This document shows positions 13,595 through 16,041 of a stretch of DNA of 16,041 bases, one piece after another (the stretch's first letter is position 1; each line of letters opens with the position of its first letter). Both the position numbers and the translations under genes were made by a program. This DNA comes from Saccharicrinis sp. UBA6048 (GTDB lineage: Bacteria; Bacteroidota; Bacteroidia; Bacteroidales; Marinilabiliaceae), in the NCBI GenBank assembly GCA_002429115.1, contig DIYS01000185.1, forward strand, positions 1 through 16,041, given 5' to 3'. Below the pieces are notes generated by a model, which did no database searches, was not told the DNA's origin, and worked only from the letters and a program-made list of their open reading frames with translations.

Positions 13595-15157
13595 ATGACA
13601 GAATCGAAACTAAATCTGGATAAGAGTAAGATTGACAGAGCACGGGACCTGTCAAAGCAGATTACGCGCCCTGTTAACGAATACATTGAGCAGCATACAA
13701 CTGTTGCCATCGAACGCGCTACGCTACGTATGCTTGGTGCTGATGGTGTTACTGCTGATGATGTGCCGGTGCCAAATGCGATTGTTAATGCATTGGGTGA
13801 CAACATACAGTATGGTGCCTCATTATACTATATTAATGCGCTGGTCAGAAAAAATCTGACCGTGGAGCAATTGAATGAAGAAATTGCCAATGGACTGGAT
13901 ATCTCATCAATAGAATTAACGGATAAGGCATTGATTCACAAGAAAGGTGAAGAACTGGTTGCTGCGTTCTCGCATCGGGTCAAAGGCAATGTTGCCTATC
14001 GACGTTCAAAAATCACTGAATACAAAGAGAAAGAGAATGCGCCCCTCCTCTACCTGATTGTAGCTACTGGTAATATCTATGAAGATGTGAACCAGGCACA
14101 GGCCGCTGCCCGTCAGGGAGCCGATATCATCGCCGTGATCAGAACAACCGGCCAGAGCTTATTGGATTTCGTTCCTTATGGCGCAACCACCGAAGGGTTT
14201 GGTGGAACTTATGCTACCCAGGAAAACTTCAAAATCATGCGTAAGGCACTGGATGAAGTGGGTAATGAAGTGGGCAAGTACATTCGACTGGTGAATTACT
14301 GCTCGGGGCTATGTATGCCTGAGATTGCTGCCATGGGAGCTATTGAGCGTCTGGACATGATGCTGAACGACTCTATGTATGGTGTGCTGTTCCGCGATAT
14401 TAATATGTACCGCACCTTTGTGGATCAGAAGTTTTCGCGCATGATTAATGCCTTTGCTGAAATTGTGATCAATTCAGGGGAAGACAACTACCTGACCACA
14501 TCGGATGCTTATGAGAAAGCATTTACCGTGACAGCTTCTCAGTTTATTAATGAGCAATTTGCCTACGATTCGGGACTACCAGCCAAATTAATGGGCTTAG
14601 GCCATGCCTTCGAGATGAATCCTGAAATTGAAAACGGTTTCTTATACGAGATGGCGCAGGCGCAGATGGCACGTGAAATATTCCCTGAGGCACCACTGAA
14701 GTACATGCCACCTACCAAGTATATGACGGGTGATGTGTTTAAGGGGTACATTATGAATGCGATGTTCAACTTTATTGCCAAATCCACTAATCAGGGTATT
14801 TTGCTATTGGGTATGCTCACCGAAGCCATTCACACACCATTTATGCAGGATCGCTTCCTGGCGGTTGAAAATGCACGTTATATACTGAATAACACCAAGG
14901 ATTTTGCCAATGATATCGAGTTTAAGAAAGACGGTATTATGCAAACGCGTGCTCAAAATGTATTGGATGAAACCATTGAGTTTATGGAGCAAATCAATGA
15001 GAAAGGACTCTTTGATTCGATCGAGCAGAAAATGTTTGCCGAAGTAAGCCGTCCGAAACATGGCGGTAAAGGCTTTGACGGGGTGAAAGAAAAAGCAGCT
15101 GATTATTTTAACCCGGTTTACGATTATTTAGAAGTTGAACTTGGATTAAAAAAGTAA
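13595..15157 (+). CDS. kamD: Lysine 5,6-aminomutase alpha subunit (KamD)
   Basis: This 520-aa protein is the large PLP-barrel subunit of the adenosylcobalamin- and PLP-dependent aminomutase, which moves the terminal amino group of beta-lysine (or D-lysine) to C5. The TIM-barrel segments typical of KamD are seen, including SHRVKGNVAYRRSK (126-139), LLYLIVATGNIYEDVNQA (151-168), DIIAVIRTTGQSLLDFVPYG (176-195) and TEGFGGTYATQENF (198-211). The length matches the usual 510-520 aa. It depends on KamE for the cobalamin site and for the lysine that binds PLP. The start is set by the family N-terminus; a duplicate MTEK start 29 nt upstream is out of frame and closed by a stop. Confidence 0.95.
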   Translation: MTESKLNLDKSKIDRARDLSKQITRPVNEYIEQHTTVAIERATLRMLGADGVTADDVPVPNAIVNALGDNIQYGASLYYINALVRKNLTVEQLNEEIANGLDISSIELTDKALIHKKGEELVAAFSHRVKGNVAYRRSKITEYKEKENAPLLYLIVATGNIYEDVNQAQAAARQGADIIAVIRTTGQSLLDFVPYGATTEGFGGTYATQENFKIMRKALDEVGNEVGKYIRLVNYCSGLCMPEIAAMGAIERLDMMLNDSMYGVLFRDINMYRTFVDQKFSRMINAFAEIVINSGEDNYLTTSDAYEKAFTVTASQFINEQFAYDSGLPAKLMGLGHAFEMNPEIENGFLYEMAQAQMAREIFPEAPLKYMPPTKYMTGDVFKGYIMNAMFNFIAKSTNQGILLLGMLTEAIHTPFMQDRFLAVENARYILNNTKDFANDIEFKKDGIMQTRAQNVLDETIEFMEQINEKGLFDSIEQKMFAEVSRPKHGGKGFDGVKEKAADYFNPVYDYLEVELGLKK

Positions 15158-15161
15158 ACAA

Positions 15162-15896
15162 ATGGATAACATGATACGTCCTTATGGAGATACAATGAAC
15201 GACGGTGCTGTGCAGCTTTCGTTCACCTTGCCTGTACCTCACTCGGCCAAAGCCGATGAAGCAGCTAAACAATATGCACATAAACTTGGTTTTGAAGAAG
15301 TGGAAGTTGTTCACTCCAATCCATTATCAGAGAACTTTTCGTTTTTTGTAATTTATGGTAAATCGAAACAGCAGATTGACTATGATAAGATTGAGGTGGA
15401 GGCTGTTGAAAAATCAATGGATTTTTATGAAGTCAACAACTTCATTAAAGAACATCTAAAACGGAAGGTTGTGGTGGTTGGTGCCTGCACCGGAACAGAT
15501 GCGCACACCGTAGGTATTGATGCCATTATGAATATGAAAGGCTTCGATCAGCATTACGGTTTGGAGCGTTATCCAATGATGGAAGCCTACAACCTGGGTG
15601 CTCAGATTCCTAACGAGGAATTGATCAAAAAAGCGGTTGAGTTGAATGCGGATGCCATTTTAGTTTCGCAGGTAGTAACACAAAAAGAAGTACATATCCA
15701 GAATATGACAGATTTGGTAGAGCTGCTGGAAGCTGAAGGCTTACGTTCTAAACTGATTGTTTGTGCCGGTGGACCGCGTATCAGCAACAAGCTGGCATTG
15801 GAGCTGGGCTACGATGTAGGATTTGGCAGAGGTACGTATCCTGAAAATGTAGCTTCGTTTATTGTGGAGAAGATGGTGGAAAGAAATAGCAACTAG
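15162..15896 (+). CDS. kamE: Lysine 5,6-aminomutase beta subunit (KamE), B12-binding
   Basis: The 244-aa cobalamin-binding subunit follows kamD after 4 nt. The B12 motif DxHxxG appears as D113-A-H115-T-V-G118 with lower-ligand His115. Lys126, eleven residues later, corresponds to the lysine that holds PLP in the resting enzyme (same His-to-Lys spacing as His133/Lys144 of the clostridial enzyme). The downstream SQVVTQKEVH and CAGGPRISNKLALELGYD..GFGRGTYP segments complete the Rossmann-like B12 domain. The N-terminal 100 residues form the dimerisation domain. It is the last gene of the operon in this window. Its final codons and stop codon lie inside a TAGC-type heptamer array, so the last few residues (NSN) may be derived from the repeat. 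Confidence 0.95.
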   Translation: MDNMIRPYGDTMNDGAVQLSFTLPVPHSAKADEAAKQYAHKLGFEEVEVVHSNPLSENFSFFVIYGKSKQQIDYDKIEVEAVEKSMDFYEVNNFIKEHLKRKVVVVGACTGTDAHTVGIDAIMNMKGFDQHYGLERYPMMEAYNLGAQIPNEELIKKAVELNADAILVSQVVTQKEVHIQNMTDLVELLEAEGLRSKLIVCAGGPRISNKLALELGYDVGFGRGTYPENVASFIVEKMVERNSN

Positions 15897-15921
15897 CTAA
15901 TGGCTGATAGCTGATTGCTAT
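15887..15921 (+). repeat. TAGC heptamer array spanning the kamE stop; hairpin-forming
   Basis: Five 7-nt units are in perfect register, all with T at position 1 and GC at positions 3-4 (consensus TAGCTGA). The arms 15887-15899 and 15908-15920 pair at 12 of 13 positions (one wobble) around an 8-nt loop. The hairpin therefore contains the kamE stop codon TAG at 15894-15896. A modest T stretch follows, so it may serve as the operon's 3' end. Confidence 0.8.
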
Positions 15922-15940
15922 TTACAATATTATTATGAAC

Positions 15941-16016
15941 CACCTCCTCCCGTTTACAACGGGATACTCCTCCTTAAAAAGGAGGAGAGCGACGCAATAC
16001 TGTCCCCTCCTGAATT
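15941..16016. repeat. Second GC-rich palindromic element, downstream of kamE
   Basis: CCCGT/ACGGG (15949-15953 and 15959-15963, loop TTACA) is followed by a perfect 9-bp hairpin CTCCTCCTT/AAGGAGGAG (15967-15975 and 15979-15987, loop AAA). The opening CCTCCCGT...ACGGG and the following CTCC match the element at 10906-11006. No T tract follows, so it is an interspersed palindrome more than a terminator. No gene is seen from 15897 to the window end. Confidence 0.6.
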
Positions 16017-16041
16017 TTAGCTACTCTTTATACGCTTTATT

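Noticed and set aside
13632..13859. 75-codon plus-strand ORF in an alternative frame of kamD
   Set aside because: Lies inside kamD in another frame; kamD is supported along its whole length.
15967..15987. Intrinsic terminator after kamE
   Set aside because: The 9-bp hairpin is strong but has no following T tract on either strand; better explained as part of the interspersed palindrome.

Overview
The window comes from an anaerobic, amino-acid-fermenting member of the Bacteroidota, probably a Marinilabiliales/Bacteroidales-type organism. The reasons are a paired glycine-lipid acyltransferase locus, start sites without Shine-Dalgarno sequences, a promoter of the TTG/TAnnTTTG type, AT-rich gaps and Bacteroidota-like intergenic palindromes. 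Genus and species cannot be read from the sequence.

Layout. (1) Positions 1-310, minus strand: the 5' part of mraZ, which runs off the left edge, with three 10-bp-spaced GTGGTT boxes upstream that look like the MraZ autoregulatory operator. (2) 547-2360, plus strand: a two-gene acyltransferase operon (glsA-like and glsB-like) closed by a clear intrinsic terminator. (3) 2516-4009: a flavoprotein of the dihydrolipoamide dehydrogenase fold that has lost both redox cysteines. A perfect 9-bp inverted repeat lies just upstream. (4) 4010-4326: a 317-bp gap with a good Bacteroidota promoter and an approximately 200-nt leader containing two compact hairpins. (5) 4327-15896: a ten-gene operon for lysine fermentation, in the order kat, CoA-transferase A and B, kce, kdd, kamA, kamB, kamC, kamD, kamE. 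(6) 15897-16041: repeats only.

How the operon works. KamA converts L-lysine to L-beta-lysine. KamD/KamE (B12 and PLP) make 3,5-diaminohexanoate, and KamB/KamC are the predicted ATP-dependent reactivase for that mutase. Kdd oxidises the product to 3-keto-5-aminohexanoate. Kce cleaves this with acetyl-CoA to acetoacetate and 3-aminobutyryl-CoA. No kal (3-aminobutyryl-CoA ammonia-lyase) is present in the window. A class III aminotransferase heads the operon instead, matching the variant route in which Kat transaminates 3-aminobutyryl-CoA to acetoacetyl-CoA. The two-subunit CoA-transferase would activate acetoacetate.

The most unusual feature is in the gaps between these genes. Most of them hold short arrays of degenerate heptanucleotides in exact 7-nt register, with a different word family in different gaps. 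The arrays often fold into hairpins, and in three places they are joined to GC-rich palindromes. One array contains the kamE stop codon, one forms a terminator-like hairpin between kce and kdd, and two contain tiny ORFs. A different 64-bp inverted-repeat element sits before kamD, next to a partial duplication of the kamD start.
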